From assembly GCF_008726925.1 (NCBI RefSeq), contig NZ_VYWO01000011.1, positions 1-12,563 of the forward strand: a stretch of 12,563 bases of DNA, written 5' to 3'. This DNA is from Aerococcus sanguinicola. GTDB lineage: Bacteria; Bacillota; Bacilli; Lactobacillales; Aerococcaceae. Shown here piece after piece: positions 1 through 6,077 of this stretch (positions within the stretch are counted from its first letter, which is position 1; each line of letters opens with the position of its first letter). Both the position numbers and the translations under genes were made by a program. The notes under the pieces were generated by a model, which did not search any database, had not been told where the DNA came from, and worked only from the letters and a program-made list of their open reading frames with translations.

Positions 1-323
1 GTTATGAAATATCGTATTCACTGATAAATTCTATTTTAAAATCCAAAATAAAAACCATGCATGACAAAAATCACACATGGTAAAAATTTATTTATTTGCC
101 TGTCTACTTGACAGGGGGCAGTTCAATGGGCTTGTTCTTTTTACTTTGCAGCTAATGATGGGCTGGATGTTTGCTTTAATCGAGCCAATGTAATTATTCG
201 GTAAAAGAAATGTAAATCTTTCATGAAAAAGCCCTTGTTGGACAAGAAATTTGCTAGTCTATAAGTGGCCTTAATCTTATCTATAAGGGCTATAAAATAC
301 GATTAATTGGAGGTTCAAGAGTA
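1..323. other. AT-rich intergenic region upstream of the ComK-like gene
   Basis: I see no gene here. It holds small inverted repeats: CCATG at 56-60 against CATGG at 76-80, and CCTGTC against GACAGG around 101-117. Neither is followed by a clear T-tract, so I do not call a terminator. Near 82-97 an A-run is followed five bases later by a T-run, loosely like the AAAA-N5-TTTT boxes that ComK binds in Bacillus. In AT-rich DNA this is weak evidence. Confidence 0.5.
238..265 (+). promoter_or_regulatory. Promoter of the ComK-like gene
   Basis: A -35 TTGGAC (238-243) is separated by 16 bases from a -10 TATAAG (260-265). The -35 lies inside the inverted repeat CTTGT-TGG-ACAAG (234-246). A second TATA-like hexamer (TATAAA, near 291) could serve as an alternative -10. 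The GGAGG at 309-313 is the ribosome binding site, 10 bases before the ATG. Confidence 0.45.
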
Positions 324-1040
324 ATGTTAGGAAATCAGAATTTGGTGGCTAATTTTGCAAGGACTGAAGACTTAAAGGCCCTCTACCAGCAGGCTAAGCG
401 AGTGAAGACAGTGAATCTTCGCGAGCAAGTGGTCTACCTACACTATCAGCCGGAAGCTGACCGTCAAGCTGGTCGGACCCTAGTCGTATGCAGTGACGGG
501 GCGCTCTTTAGGACCCCGGCAAAGCCAGAAATCCTGATCCAGAACTATAGCGAGCGGATGGCTAAAGAGCATTTTTTTCATCAGAAGCTAACAGCTAAAC
601 CCTTTCTCCCGGTTGTGAGTGCCGATTTGATCTTTATTCCTTTGAAATCAATTAAGCGGGGAACTCCTTCCTGGTTAGCTCTCCACCATGTCCACCGCTT
701 GCCCAATTTAAAGGAGAATAACCAACATACCATTGTGGAGGGCATCGGCAACTTTCATCTGACTTTGAATGTGCGCCCCCGCCGCTTTATTCCCTTGGTC
801 AGACAGGCCTACCGCAGTTGGGTCTTTTTGAATATGTCCATTCTCTTACATACGCCCAAGCAACCGCCGTATTTTAAGCTAGAAGACTTAGAAAATAGCC
901 ACCTTTTCCAGAGAATGCTCTTCACAGAGGCTTCTGACCAGTTCGGTGAGCTCTACCAAACGGCTGAAGATATCTATAGAGAGCACTATAATGAACAGCT
1001 GGCGCTCTGGCATGAACGGGTCTTAGACTTTATCCACTAG
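324..1040 (+). CDS. comK: ComK-like competence transcription factor
   Basis: Predicted 238-residue DNA-binding regulator related to ComK, which in Bacillus activates the late DNA-uptake genes. Family resemblance is clearest in two blocks. Residues about 101-126 (DLIFIPLKS followed by WLALHHVHRL) match the ComK pattern of an IFxFPT-like strand followed by a W-x3-HVH segment. Residues about 156-168 (PLVRQAYRSWVFL) match its NQVYRTAWL-like helix. It is longer than Bacillus ComK (about 190 residues), with extra residues at both ends. The ATG has GGAGG upstream at slightly long spacing. It stands alone 42 bases upstream of recX, which has its own extended -10 promoter. The family call rests on recalled motifs, not an alignment. 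Whether it controls competence here is inference, since no late com genes are in the window. Confidence 0.68.
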   Translation: MLGNQNLVANFARTEDLKALYQQAKRVKTVNLREQVVYLHYQPEADRQAGRTLVVCSDGALFRTPAKPEILIQNYSERMAKEHFFHQKLTAKPFLPVVSADLIFIPLKSIKRGTPSWLALHHVHRLPNLKENNQHTIVEGIGNFHLTLNVRPRRFIPLVRQAYRSWVFLNMSILLHTPKQPPYFKLEDLENSHLFQRMLFTEASDQFGELYQTAEDIYREHYNEQLALWHERVLDFIH

Positions 1041-1049
1041 TTCAAAGTA

Positions 1050-1075
1050 TGCTATAGTAGGGGGACGAGAGGAGG
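1050..1075 (+). promoter_or_regulatory. Extended -10 promoter and ribosome binding site of recX-mutY
   Basis: TGCTATAGT (1050-1058) is an extended -10 lying just after the stop of the preceding gene, with no good -35. A strong GGAGG (1071-1075) lies seven bases before the recX ATG. The operon can therefore be transcribed separately from the ComK-like gene. Confidence 0.4.
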
Positions 1076-1082
1076 CATAGCG

Positions 1083-2126
1083 ATGGGAAAGAAAAATTAT
1101 GAAGGGCCCGTACGGCTTTCAGACTTATCTGCAGGCAAAGAGAGAAGTACTGCTAAGAAAAAACCAAGTCAAGAAAAGACTCGAACGAATGCGTCGAGCC
1201 AAGCCGAGGACTTGGTCCAAGCTGCTCAAAAACTGAAAGCCAAAAAAGCTGTTGCCAAAGAGGCTGAGACAGCTTCTTTCAAGCGTCAAGACAAGGATCA
1301 AGAGGCGAATTTATCTGGCGAAATTACCAAGATTGAAGTGCAGAAGCGACGGAAGAATCGTTTTAATATCTACCTCGACCAGAGCTATGCCTTCCCTGTG
1401 AGTGAAGCCATCCTGGTTAAGTTTGCTTTAGCCAAGGGCCAGTTTTTAGGTGGTGAGCGGGTAGAAGAGATTCAAGCGGCGGAAGCCGCTGCCCAAGCTT
1501 ATCAAACAGCAGTCAATTACCTCAGCCATCAATTGCGTTCAGAGAAAGAAGTTCGACAGCGGCTCCAGCGGGACGATTGGTCAGAAGCAGTGATCGACCA
1601 GACGATTCAACGCCTGAAAGAACTGCGCCTGGTCGATGACCTCGTTTATGGCCAGTCCTACACGCGGACGGCCATGAAGCTACAGAAGAAAGGCCCAGCC
1701 CAGATCCAACGCAAATTAAAGGAAAAGGGACTGACTGAGACCATAATCCAACAAGCCCTGGAAGAATATGATGAGAAAACCGCCCAGGAAAATATTGAAG
1801 ACCTTGCAGCCAAACGCCTAAAACAACAAATGCGAAAGTATGCCCAGCGCGATAGTGAGCAGCGGACAGTTCGTTACCTGATGCAGAAAGGTTTTGCGAG
1901 TGAAGCAGCTAAGCAAGCCGTTAAGGAGGCGAGCCGAAGCCTGACTGATGACCAGTTAGAGCAGGATAAGTTGGACCAGCAAGGCCGGAAGTACTGGCGC
2001 AAGTACCGCCGCTTAGAGCCAAAAGACCGCTATTTTAAAGTTAAACAACAGCTTTACCGCCGAGGCTTTGAGGGCGATGCCATTAAGCATTGGCTGGACC
2101 AAGCGATGGAGAAGGAAGAGGGATAA
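1083..2126 (+). CDS. recX: Regulatory protein RecX with a long basic N-terminal extension
   Basis: RecX binds RecA and modulates RecA filament growth on single-stranded DNA during recombination and the SOS response. The core begins around residue 79 (GEITKIEVQKRRKNRFNIYLD) and runs to the end, about 269 residues, matching the size of Bacillus RecX. Signature parts are the tandem three-helix repeats with YLSHQLRSEKEVRQRL, the LRLVDDLVYGQSY segment and a KKGPAQIQRKLKEKGL segment. The first 78 residues are an unusual tail rich in Lys, Ala, Glu and Gln, probably disordered, which I do not know from ordinary RecX. The start is fixed by a strong GGAGG. The stop is one base before the mutY start, so the two are cotranscribed and probably translationally coupled. 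Confidence 0.9.
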   Translation: MGKKNYEGPVRLSDLSAGKERSTAKKKPSQEKTRTNASSQAEDLVQAAQKLKAKKAVAKEAETASFKRQDKDQEANLSGEITKIEVQKRRKNRFNIYLDQSYAFPVSEAILVKFALAKGQFLGGERVEEIQAAEAAAQAYQTAVNYLSHQLRSEKEVRQRLQRDDWSEAVIDQTIQRLKELRLVDDLVYGQSYTRTAMKLQKKGPAQIQRKLKEKGLTETIIQQALEEYDEKTAQENIEDLAAKRLKQQMRKYAQRDSEQRTVRYLMQKGFASEAAKQAVKEASRSLTDDQLEQDKLDQQGRKYWRKYRRLEPKDRYFKVKQQLYRRGFEGDAIKHWLDQAMEKEEG

Positions 2127-2127
2127 T

Positions 2128-3375
2128 TTGCAGATACAAGATCAAAAGCCCAAGGATTGGATTGGCCGGAGTGCAATTGAAGACATCGGGCCAGAGATTT
2201 ATGGCGTCCAAGTCTGGGGGCCTAAAACGAATGAAAAATTCCAGACATGTTTATTGGACTGGTATGACCAGTATGGCCGGACCCTACCCTGGCGCGAATC
2301 GAAATCCGCTTATGCGGTTTGGGTGTCAGAGATTATGCTCCAGCAGACCCAGGTGGACACGGTTATCCCTTATTATCATAATTTTATGCAAAGCTTTCCC
2401 GATATTGAATCGCTGGCCCAGGCCGACGAAGCTGACCTCCTAAAGGCATGGGAAGGCCTGGGTTACTATTCCAGGGTCCGCAATATGCAGGTCGCCGCTC
2501 AGACGATTATGGAAGAATTTGATGGCGAATTTCCCAATGAGCTCAAAGCCATTCAATCCTTAAAGGGAATTGGCCCTTATACCGCTGGGGCGATTGCTTC
2601 CATTGCCTTCGGTATCGTGACCCCAGCCATTGACGGCAATGCCATGCGGGTCTTCGCCCGACTCTTCACGGTAACAGCAGATATTGCCCAGGCCAAAAAC
2701 CGCAAGATCTTCCAGGCTCTGGGCCAGTACCTGGTGGATCCTGACCGGCCAGGAGACTTTAACCAGGCCATTATGGATCTGGGCTCGAGCTTCCAGCGGG
2801 CTAAGGATCCCAATCCCGAGGCTAGCCCCCTGCGCGACTTTAACCTTTCAACTCTGACTGGGACAAGTCTGGCTTATCCTGTCAAGAGCAAAAAAGCCAA
2901 GGCCAAACATTACTACTATGATGCCTTAGTCTTAGAGGATAAGACAGGTCGGGTCTTAATCTGTCAACGCCCCAAAACGGGCTTGCTCGCTAAGATGTGG
3001 ACGGTTCCCTTGATTGAAAGGACACAGGCAGGGAAAGAGGCAGGCCAACTGGGTCCTCTCTTTGCCGACCAAGTCGCTGAAGACGATCAGTCAATCTATG
3101 ATAACCTGCTCTTAGAGGCTCAAACTCACTACCAAGTCAGCCCAATCTTCTATAAGCGCCAGCTAGCAGAGGTCAAACACGTCTTCAGCCACCAAGTCTG
3201 GCACATTCGTATCTACCAGGGCCAAGTAAATGAAGACCCAGACCAGGTCCTCGACCGACTCGAAAAAGAAGCCCAAACAAACTGGGCCTGGCTAAAACTT
3301 GACGACCTCAGCCAGCACGCCTTCCCCACCGTCCAAATGAAAATCTGGCAAGCCTACGAAAAAAATAGGGTGTGA
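2128..3375 (+). CDS. mutY: Adenine DNA glycosylase MutY lacking the [4Fe-4S] cysteines
   Basis: MutY removes adenine mispaired with 8-oxoguanine. I choose TTG at 2128 (415 residues): GGAAGAGGG lies six bases upstream and recX has just ended. In-frame ATGs at 2068 and 2077 would overlap recX and add an unrelated N-terminus. Visible parts are the catalytic SEIMLQQTQV block (Glu68), the helix-hairpin-helix LKGIGPYTAGA (about 145-155), the AIDGN motif with Asp169, and a C-terminal NUDIX-like 8-oxoG recognition domain with Phe-Ser-His at 353-355. The C-X6-C-X2-C-X5-C cluster loop is present by length, but its four positions are Gln223, Pro230, Ser233 and Asn239, so no iron-sulfur cluster can form. 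Cluster-less MutY homologues have been described, to my memory including lactic acid bacteria, and the catalytic residues here are intact. The stop codon lies inside the first hairpin repeat. Confidence 0.93.
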   Translation: MQIQDQKPKDWIGRSAIEDIGPEIYGVQVWGPKTNEKFQTCLLDWYDQYGRTLPWRESKSAYAVWVSEIMLQQTQVDTVIPYYHNFMQSFPDIESLAQADEADLLKAWEGLGYYSRVRNMQVAAQTIMEEFDGEFPNELKAIQSLKGIGPYTAGAIASIAFGIVTPAIDGNAMRVFARLFTVTADIAQAKNRKIFQALGQYLVDPDRPGDFNQAIMDLGSSFQRAKDPNPEASPLRDFNLSTLTGTSLAYPVKSKKAKAKHYYYDALVLEDKTGRVLICQRPKTGLLAKMWTVPLIERTQAGKEAGQLGPLFADQVAEDDQSIYDNLLLEAQTHYQVSPIFYKRQLAEVKHVFSHQVWHIRIYQGQVNEDPDQVLDRLEKEAQTNWAWLKLDDLSQHAFPTVQMKIWQAYEKNRV

Positions 3376-3480
3376 GCAAGAGCGCTTAGAAAGGGATGAC
3401 TGGAGGCAAAGAGGATAAGATCGGCCTTAGCCGATCGTTCCACTTTGCTGAAGTCACTCCCTTTCTGCTCTTGCGAACCC
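3368..3480 (+). repeat. Structured hairpin repeat, unit 1
   Basis: A 113-base unit that folds on itself. Pairings seen: GGGT with ACCC at the ends; an internal loop GTGA opposite GA; GCAAGAGC with GCTCTTGC; a 13-base arm starting GAAAGGGA with AGTCACTCCCTTTC (one bulged base); loop GGA opposite GA; GGCAAAG with CTTTGCT; and terminal hairpin GATCGGC-CTTA-GCCGATC. It starts within the last codons of mutY and would be transcribed in its 3' untranslated region. Confidence 0.85.
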
Positions 3481-3489
3481 AACTAAACA

Positions 3490-3600
3490 GGGTGTGAGGA
3501 CTGGCGCTTAGCTTTCCTTCACTGGAGCAAGTCACCAGAGCAGTCTCACAGACTGCGGCGAAGACTTGTGAAGTGACAGGAAAGCTGCCAGACCGAACCC
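3490..3600 (+). repeat. Structured hairpin repeat, unit 2
   Basis: A 111-base unit in the same orientation, after the linker AACTAAACA. It keeps the ends GGGT/ACCC, the GTGA/GA loop and the GGA/GA loop, but the stems differ: GGaCTGGC with GCCAGaCC, AGCTTTCCT and CACT with AAGTG and AGGAAAGCT, GCAAGTC with GACTTGT, and terminal GCAGTCT-CAC-AGACTGC. Almost every arm differs from unit 1 yet stays complementary. Confidence 0.83.
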
Positions 3601-3607
3601 GACTACA

Positions 3608-3717
3608 GGGTGTGAGAGGATGCGGGAGAAAGGGGCCTCTGGAGGCAAAAGCCAGAGAAGACAGCAAGTCTTCGACGGTTTTTGCTGAAGAGGAGCCCTT
3701 TCTGCATCCTCGAACCC
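3608..3717 (+). repeat. Structured hairpin repeat, unit 3
   Basis: A 110-base unit after the linker GACTACA. Pairings are GGGT/ACCC, loop GTGA/GA, GAGGATGC with GCATCCTC, AGAAAGGG and CCTCT with AGAGG and CCCTTTCT, loop GGA/GA, GGCAAAA with TTTTGCT, and terminal GAAGAC-AGCAA-GTCTTC. The architecture is identical to units 1 and 2, again with different stem sequences. Confidence 0.83.
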
Positions 3718-3726
3718 GACTAAACA

Positions 3727-3772
3727 GTGTGTGAGGGCGCATGTTTAGCTTCCTGTGACCGCAGACTCTAGC
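3727..3772 (+). repeat. Truncated fourth hairpin repeat
   Basis: After the linker GACTAAACA, the left end of a further unit is visible (GTGT, GTGA, GGGCGCATG, then AGCTTCCTGTGACC, resembling unit 2). The complementary right half (a CATGCGCCC arm and GA-ACAC end) is missing. The unit decays into unique sequence before the terminator, so it is a half-deleted copy. Confidence 0.55.
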
Positions 3773-3800
3773 TGCCTTACCCTATCCCAATTGCACAAAG

Positions 3801-3834
3801 AAAAAAGACTGAGTATAAAACTCAGCCTTTTTTT
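3801..3834. terminator. Bidirectional intrinsic terminator between mutY and the DUF402 gene
   Basis: An A-run leads into CTGAGT (3809-3814), loop ATAAA, ACTCAG (3820-3825) and a run of seven Ts. With an A-tract on one side and a T-tract on the other, it can end the recX-mutY-repeat transcript on the plus strand and the DUF402 transcript on the minus strand. Confidence 0.85.
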
Positions 3835-3875
3835 GAACTTTCGAATACTTCACAATCAAATCGAAAGGGCGGCAG

Positions 3876-4442
3876 CTAGTGCTGGCGGCGCTTCTTCTTA
3901 TGCTGTTGTTGACGCTGGCTTAACTGGCAATACCGTTCATACCATAAGTCTACATAGGCTTTGGAGAATGGCCCCTTGCCTTCTTCAATCCAGCGGTTCA
4001 ATTCATAGAGATGGCAAGTGACGATGTAATCGATATCGTAAGGATAGGCCATCTTTCGACCGTGGTCGAGGTATTCATCGACATCGAGTAACTTTTTATC
4101 GCCATTCGGAAAGACCTTGATATCTAAATCATAGTCAATGTATTTAAGGCCGTCCTTATCCATTATGTAGGGAGAAGCCAGGTTGCAATAATAAGACGTG
4201 CCTTTTTGGCGGATCATCGTGACGATATTGAACCAGTACTTCTTATGAAAATAGAGTAGGGCGGGCTCGCGTGTTACCCAGCGCCGACCATCGGATTCAC
4301 TGACAAGGGTATGGTCGTTGCAAGCAATGATACTCTGATCAGAAGTCTTGAGCACCATACAATCATGCCAAGTGCGATGCAAACTGCCGTCATGTTTATA
4401 GCTTTTGACTGCGATGTATTCTCCTTCTTGAGGATTACGCAT
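3876..4442 (-). CDS. DUF402 family nucleoside tri-/diphosphate phosphatase (YgaC-like)
   Basis: A 188-residue member of the DUF402/Ntdp family. Characterised relatives are cytosolic metal-dependent enzymes hydrolysing nucleoside tri- and diphosphates. Family blocks are near-identical to Bacillus Yga[15 protein letters not shown] near the start, [34 protein letters not shown] (about 84-91), the acidic metal-binding strand [11 protein letters not shown] (about 100-110), LLDVDEY (118-124) and WYERY near the end. It ends in a basic tail rich in Gln, His, Lys and Arg. I choose the ATG at 4442, which gives the family's usual N-terminus (NPQEGEYI) and has GCAGG upstream. The ATG at 4463 would add seven residues and has no better ribosome site. 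It converges on mutY, separated by the repeat array and a terminator, and diverges from the next gene. Gene neighbourhoods with recX are common for this family in Bacilli, as I recall. Confidence 0.9.
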   Translation of the reverse strand: MRNPQEGEYIAVKSYKHDGSLHRTWHDCMVLKTSDQSIIACNDHTLVSESDGRRWVTREPALLYFHKKYWFNIVTMIRQKGTSYYCNLASPYIMDKDGLKYIDYDLDIKVFPNGDKKLLDVDEYLDHGRKMAYPYDIDYIVTCHLYELNRWIEEGKGPFSKAYVDLWYERYCQLSQRQQQHKKKRRQH

Positions 4443-4487
4443 CAAAAAACCTGCTTTCTGCATCAGTATTCAATCTTATTCTTAAAT

Positions 4488-4516
4488 AGTATAACATAGC
4501 TTAGCTAAAAATAGAA
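4488..4516 (-). promoter_or_regulatory. Promoter of the DUF402 gene
   Basis: On the minus strand an extended -10 TGT-TATACT (TATACT at 4493-4488) lies 17 bases from a weak -35 TTCTAT (4516-4511). It is 46 bases upstream of the chosen ATG. Confidence 0.45.
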
Positions 4517-4550
4517 TTTTTAATTAGAAATTATTAAAAAGAGTCCACTG

Positions 4551-4604
4551 TTCGATTCCTTAAATTTTTGTGCTACAATGAATGGAAAGAAAATAAACGA
4601 GGAG
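4551..4604 (+). promoter_or_regulatory. Promoter and ribosome binding site of the SGNH-like gene
   Basis: The -35 TTCGAT (4551-4556), a 17-base spacer and the extended -10 TGC-TACAAT (4571-4579) form a good promoter. GAGGAG (4599-4604) lies eight bases before the ATG at 4613. This placement rules out the upstream in-frame TTG at 4568, which lies between the -35 and -10. Confidence 0.6.
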
Positions 4605-4612
4605 TTAGATTT

Positions 4613-5869
4613 ATGAGGGAATTCAACAAAAAAAGCCTGCTGGCCATGCTAGCGACAGTGGTTGTCGGGTTCATCATTATTGGCGGGTCCTATGTGATTG
4701 GTCAGCGACGTGAAGAAGCACGTTTAGCTGAGGAAACAGCACTCTTCCAAGACCATAAAACAGCAGACCAAGAAGGGAACCAGGCTAGCCAGCAGACAGG
4801 GTCATTAGACCAAGCAGCTGCAGAATTTGAGCAGAATCGTGAGCAGACAACAGCTGCCAAGTACTTGGCTTATGTGAACCGCGAAGCAGACCAAGTCAGT
4901 CTCTTAGCAGTAGACTTGCTTAACCAATCAGCAGACTGGCTAGAATCAGGGCTGGCTGGTCTCAAGGACCAGGGCTTTGATCAGATTGCTGTTAATAAGT
5001 TGAACTATACGGGGATGTCGACAGCTGATCTCTTAGCCAGTGATTATGCCCAGCAAGTGGCAGAAGGTGACGGCCAGCTGATTTTAGTCCCCCTTAACCT
5101 AGCAGCTGAAGCCCAGGCTGGAATTGATGAAGCAACGAGTAAGCAAAACATTGAAAGAATCTACCGGCAATTACGCTTGGCCAAGCCGGAAGCCTTACCG
5201 ATTTTTGTTATTGCGCCTAGCTTGAATGATGACGAAGCGAGCGATGCCTACAAAGATAAGATCGCTAAGATACTGGATGACTTGAATTATAATTATTACG
5301 ACATGTGGGCTGACTTCAAGGAGAAGTTAGCAGCTGATAACTTGAGTTTAGAGGACGCCTACACGGAGGACGGTCAGTTGACCAACCAAGGGGCAGACTT
5401 ATGGAGTCAACTACTGACCAAGGAATTGACTGAGACCTCTATCGATGCCCGCCACGGCTTCAAGGGTAAGAATGACGATCTCGACCAGTTCAAAGAAGTT
5501 GAAGCTAAGCAAAGAGAAGAAGAGGCACGCGCCCGAGCTGAGGCGGAAGCCCAGGCACAGGCTCAAGCGGCTGCTGAGTCAGAAGCAGCTGCCCAATCCT
5601 CAAGGCAAGCTGAATCCGAAGCCCAAGCCGCTAGCCAATCCCGGGCCCAAGCTAACCAGGCCGCTCCTGCCCAAGGCCAGCAAGGGAATTGGAACGCTGG
5701 GGGTAACCAGAATTATCAAAACAACCAGCAAAATACCTGGAACCCTAATAACAACACCTATAATCCAGGCAACCAGAACCAACAGGGGAATGCTAACGGA
5801 TATGGCAACACCAATGGCAATAACGGCGGCTACCAGGCAAATAATGGGACGCCCCAAGGACAATATTAA
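4613..5869 (+). CDS. Membrane-anchored extracytoplasmic protein, degenerate SGNH-like domain with Asn/Gln-rich tail
   Basis: 418 residues. A basic N-terminus is followed by one hydrophobic helix (about 9-30) without a clear cleavage site, so the protein is probably anchored with its bulk outside. Residues about 82-270 resemble the SGNH/GDSL hydrolase fold: a first strand VSLLAVDLLNQSADWL where GDS would be expected, a middle strand ILVPLNL at the GxND position, and DGQLTNQGADLW at the DGxHxNxxG position. The first-block Ser and the last-block His are not in place (Leu256 replaces His), so ordinary esterase activity is doubtful. Residues about 288-350 are a charged, Ala/Gln/Glu-rich probable coiled coil. 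Residues about 355-418 are almost entirely Asn, Gln, Gly and Tyr. No LPXTG motif is present. It is monocistronic, with its own promoter and terminator. A cell-wall role is inference; the SGNH link is tentative. Confidence 0.6.
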   Translation: MREFNKKSLLAMLATVVVGFIIIGGSYVIGQRREEARLAEETALFQDHKTADQEGNQASQQTGSLDQAAAEFEQNREQTTAAKYLAYVNREADQVSLLAVDLLNQSADWLESGLAGLKDQGFDQIAVNKLNYTGMSTADLLASDYAQQVAEGDGQLILVPLNLAAEAQAGIDEATSKQNIERIYRQLRLAKPEALPIFVIAPSLNDDEASDAYKDKIAKILDDLNYNYYDMWADFKEKLAADNLSLEDAYTEDGQLTNQGADLWSQLLTKELTETSIDARHGFKGKNDDLDQFKEVEAKQREEEARARAEAEAQAQAQAAAESEAAAQSSRQAESEAQAASQSRAQANQAAPAQGQQGNWNAGGNQNYQNNQQNTWNPNNNTYNPGNQNQQGNANGYGNTNGNNGGYQANNGTPQGQY

Positions 5870-5876
5870 GCAAGAT

Positions 5877-5905
5877 AAGGCCTTTCCTAAGGGAGGGGCT
5901 TTTTA
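5877..5905 (+). terminator. Intrinsic terminator after the SGNH-like gene
   Basis: AAGGCCTTTCC pairs through Watson-Crick and G-T pairs with GGAGGGGCTTT around a four-base loop (TAAG), followed by a short T-run. It starts seven bases after the stop codon. Confidence 0.75.
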
Positions 5906-5950
5906 CTTGGCTTCAATGAGCAAAAGTTAATGCACGCTTCAGCGAATTAT

Positions 5951-6070
5951 TGCTATAATAAAAGCGATGTTTATTTTGATACAGTCTATTAATGAGCCCT
6001 TTGATCCGACTTTAGCTCAGGCTCATGGGATAGTTTTGCACTGGCAGCCTGCTTTTGCCAGATTAAGGAG
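5951..6070 (+). promoter_or_regulatory. Pullulanase promoter and structured 5' leader
   Basis: TGC-TATAAT (5951-5959) is an extended -10 without a convincing -35. The predicted leader of about 110 bases holds two inverted repeats: TGAGCC (5993-5998) with GGCTCA (6020-6025), and CTGGCA (6041-6046) with TGCCAG (6056-6061). The second ends four bases before AAGGAG (6065-6070), so folding could affect access to the ribosome site. I found no good cre-type catabolite operator. Confidence 0.5.
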
Positions 6071-6077
6071 ATATATA

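Noticed and set aside
82..97. ComK-box pair upstream of the ComK-like gene
   Set aside because: Only a near match in AT-rich DNA, without the second box at the spacing known from Bacillus; not enough to call autoregulation.
2068..2127. Upstream ATG starts for mutY
   Set aside because: They lie inside recX, would add a Trp/Arg-rich segment unlike MutY and have no ribosome site, while the TTG at 2128 has one.
3386..3742. Open frame of 118 codons on the minus strand across the repeat array
   Set aside because: It reads through three hairpin units and gives a peptide that only mirrors the repeat period (PHTLFS-x-VR recurring). There is no ribosome site or known domain, and the bases are explained by stem pairing.
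3368..3772. CRISPR array
   Set aside because: The repeat units are over 100 bases, fold along their whole length and have linkers of 7-9 bases, unlike 24-37-base repeats with unique spacers.
5600..5863. 87-codon hydrophobic open frame on the minus strand
   Set aside because: It is a shadow of the Asn/Gln/Gly-rich tail of the plus-strand gene; codons of that composition read as Val, Ile and Leu on the other strand. No ribosome site.
5925..5950. Catabolite (cre) operator ahead of pulA
   Set aside because: TGAAGCG-like sequence is present on the minus strand, but it is out of register with the cre consensus when aligned base by base.
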